From Biscogniauxia marginata (Eukaryota > Ascomycota > Sordariomycetes > Xylariales > Xylariaceae), in contig MU404055.1 of the NCBI GenBank assembly GCA_022695795.1, forward strand, positions 248,001 through 312,000: 64,000 nucleotides of DNA, written 5' to 3'. Positions 62,857 to 64,000 of this stretch are shown here, one piece after another. The notes beneath the pieces are model-generated. The model worked only from the letters and a program-made list of their open reading frames with translations, was not told the DNA's origin and did no database searches. A program made the translations under genes and the position numbers. Positions within the stretch are counted from its first letter, which is position 1. Every line of letters begins with the position of its first letter.

Positions 62857-64000
62857 CTTGGACAGCTGAACGATTCCGACTTGCTGGTTTGAGGAGATGG
62901 CTTATGCGGTCGAGGTTGAAGCTAGGAGGTATTAAACAGACTCGGCAAGAAGCCCATCTTTATACCAGGTGAAGTTGAAGCCGCTTCGCTAGACTAGTAG
63001 TGCCGAGATTCCCGGATGTCTTCCCCTATGTATTCTATACTCAAGAGTGGATGCGACGAATCTTCACTACCCTATCATAGTCATAAAAGGTTAAATTATC
63101 TGCGGCGATGAAGCCTAACGAGGAATGTCGACAGATCTGTGTTGTAGCTGGTATGCTTCATAAACAAATTCAGCCCTGGCATTGCCGATCCTCAGATATC
63201 TACCCTGATCCCTGAACTACTTTTCGTGGGTAATGACGAGGACCCGAGGGTTGTACTCGTGTCCACAACCGCCATGAACGAGTATACAATCAGCATAGGA
63301 ACTTGAACCTAGACGATGGTGATAGACAATCCATATACTGGCTTTGGAAGGAGGTCGTTGAAAATCTCGAGATGATGGAAATATTTTTTCACTCATGAAG
63401 ATCTAACTAGGGTTGATTTTGTCATTCTTCCGCGGGATGCCTCTGACATCTTCACTAAAGCCAGCCTCTTTACCTACTGAGGAGGCCGTAGTATGACGGC
63501 CTAGGAGACTATGCACCTGCAAGGCGGTCCTCGAGTTCCTCACATCGGTTCCCTTGTCCATAGCATGATTCGAATATATTTACCTCCACACTGAGCATAG
63601 TAGATGCGGCCCTGCATTTCCGTGACATTACGTGCCTGTTTCGATTATCGAGACTTGGCGAAAACCACCTTTATATATCCAGCTCTTAGCTCTGAAACAA
63701 ATAGATTTGACTAAGCTGATCGGCACCGGGAAAATGGCATCAGACATGCCGAACCGTGGTTGGTTTAGGGCTCAGCCGAGCCAAGACCAAATGCCTCAGA
63801 GTGTGCAGGGCAGATGATAAGTACTCCGTAGTCATCCTAATTAAATAAAGATCCTGAACCCTGCGAAGAAAATCTTGTTTGTTAAATAGTCTTGTTCCTT
63901 CAGTCTCGCGTCACGTTCTAAAAGCATCAATCCTGGTAATATAAGCCGTGACTTAAATCTTTTTTTTCGTTCTCTTCTGTTCCTATGATCGATATACTCG
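62857..64000. other. Right flank, no gene supported
   Basis: The last 1.1 kb contains the deuterolysin promoter. The short frames (for example 63632-63817) are not credible genes. Confidence 0.5.

Overview
This is eukaryotic DNA from a filamentous ascomycete (Pezizomycotina, most likely a Sordariomycete). Genes sit on both strands and carry short GT-AG introns of about 47-200 bp with CTAAC/CTGAC-type branch points. Many products are characteristic of moulds: an AA9 polysaccharide monooxygenase, deuterolysin, CYP53 P450, HET-domain relic, MpaB-like oxygenase and reductive iron uptake proteins. No viral, plasmid or bacterial features were seen. The order name is an inference; no marker gene allows a species call.

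Left third (1-24.3 kb), mostly conserved housekeeping genes: a SUZ12/VEFS-box Polycomb protein with a C-terminal PHD-type cysteine cluster (498-2746), a sugar-porter MFS permease (5431-8063), splicing factor SF3B2/Cus1 (8390-10235, minus), a SLY41-like triose-phosphate-translocator family protein (11087-12891), mitochondrial ATP synthase beta (13617-15610), Hsp90 co-chaperone p23 (18784-19743, minus), ESCRT-III Vps24 (21322-22176) and a BTB/POZ protein (22632-24322, minus).

Middle (25-40.5 kb): the iron permease FTR1 and the multicopper ferroxidase FET3 are divergently transcribed from a shared 1.7-kb region that contains five exact copies of the siderophore-GATA repressor consensus ATCWGATAA. 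A gene-poor stretch follows. Then come an aromatic-ring FAD monooxygenase (34640-36585), a fumarylacetoacetate-hydrolase-family protein (37523-38587, minus) and a GFA/CENP-V-type zinc protein (39929-40461).

Right third (40.5-64 kb), accessory and partly decayed: an F-box/LRR-like relic, a 171-aa unknown, a HET-domain pseudogene, an AA9 LPMO with an 8-nt microexon, a CYP53-type benzoate hydroxylase P450, a broken short-chain dehydrogenase and an MpaB-like (DUF2236) oxygenase. These are separated by AT-rich gene-poor blocks. The window closes with the mitochondrial phosphate carrier and a secreted deuterolysin.

Functional links: FTR1+FET3 form one iron uptake complex. The flavin monooxygenase, FAH-family protein and CYP53 suggest dispersed aromatic catabolism (inference). 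LPMO and deuterolysin are secreted saprotrophic enzymes. Exon structures were assembled by hand from reading frame and splice consensus. Two exon junctions (MFS permease exon 1/2, FET3 exon 1/2) do not resolve cleanly and are flagged.
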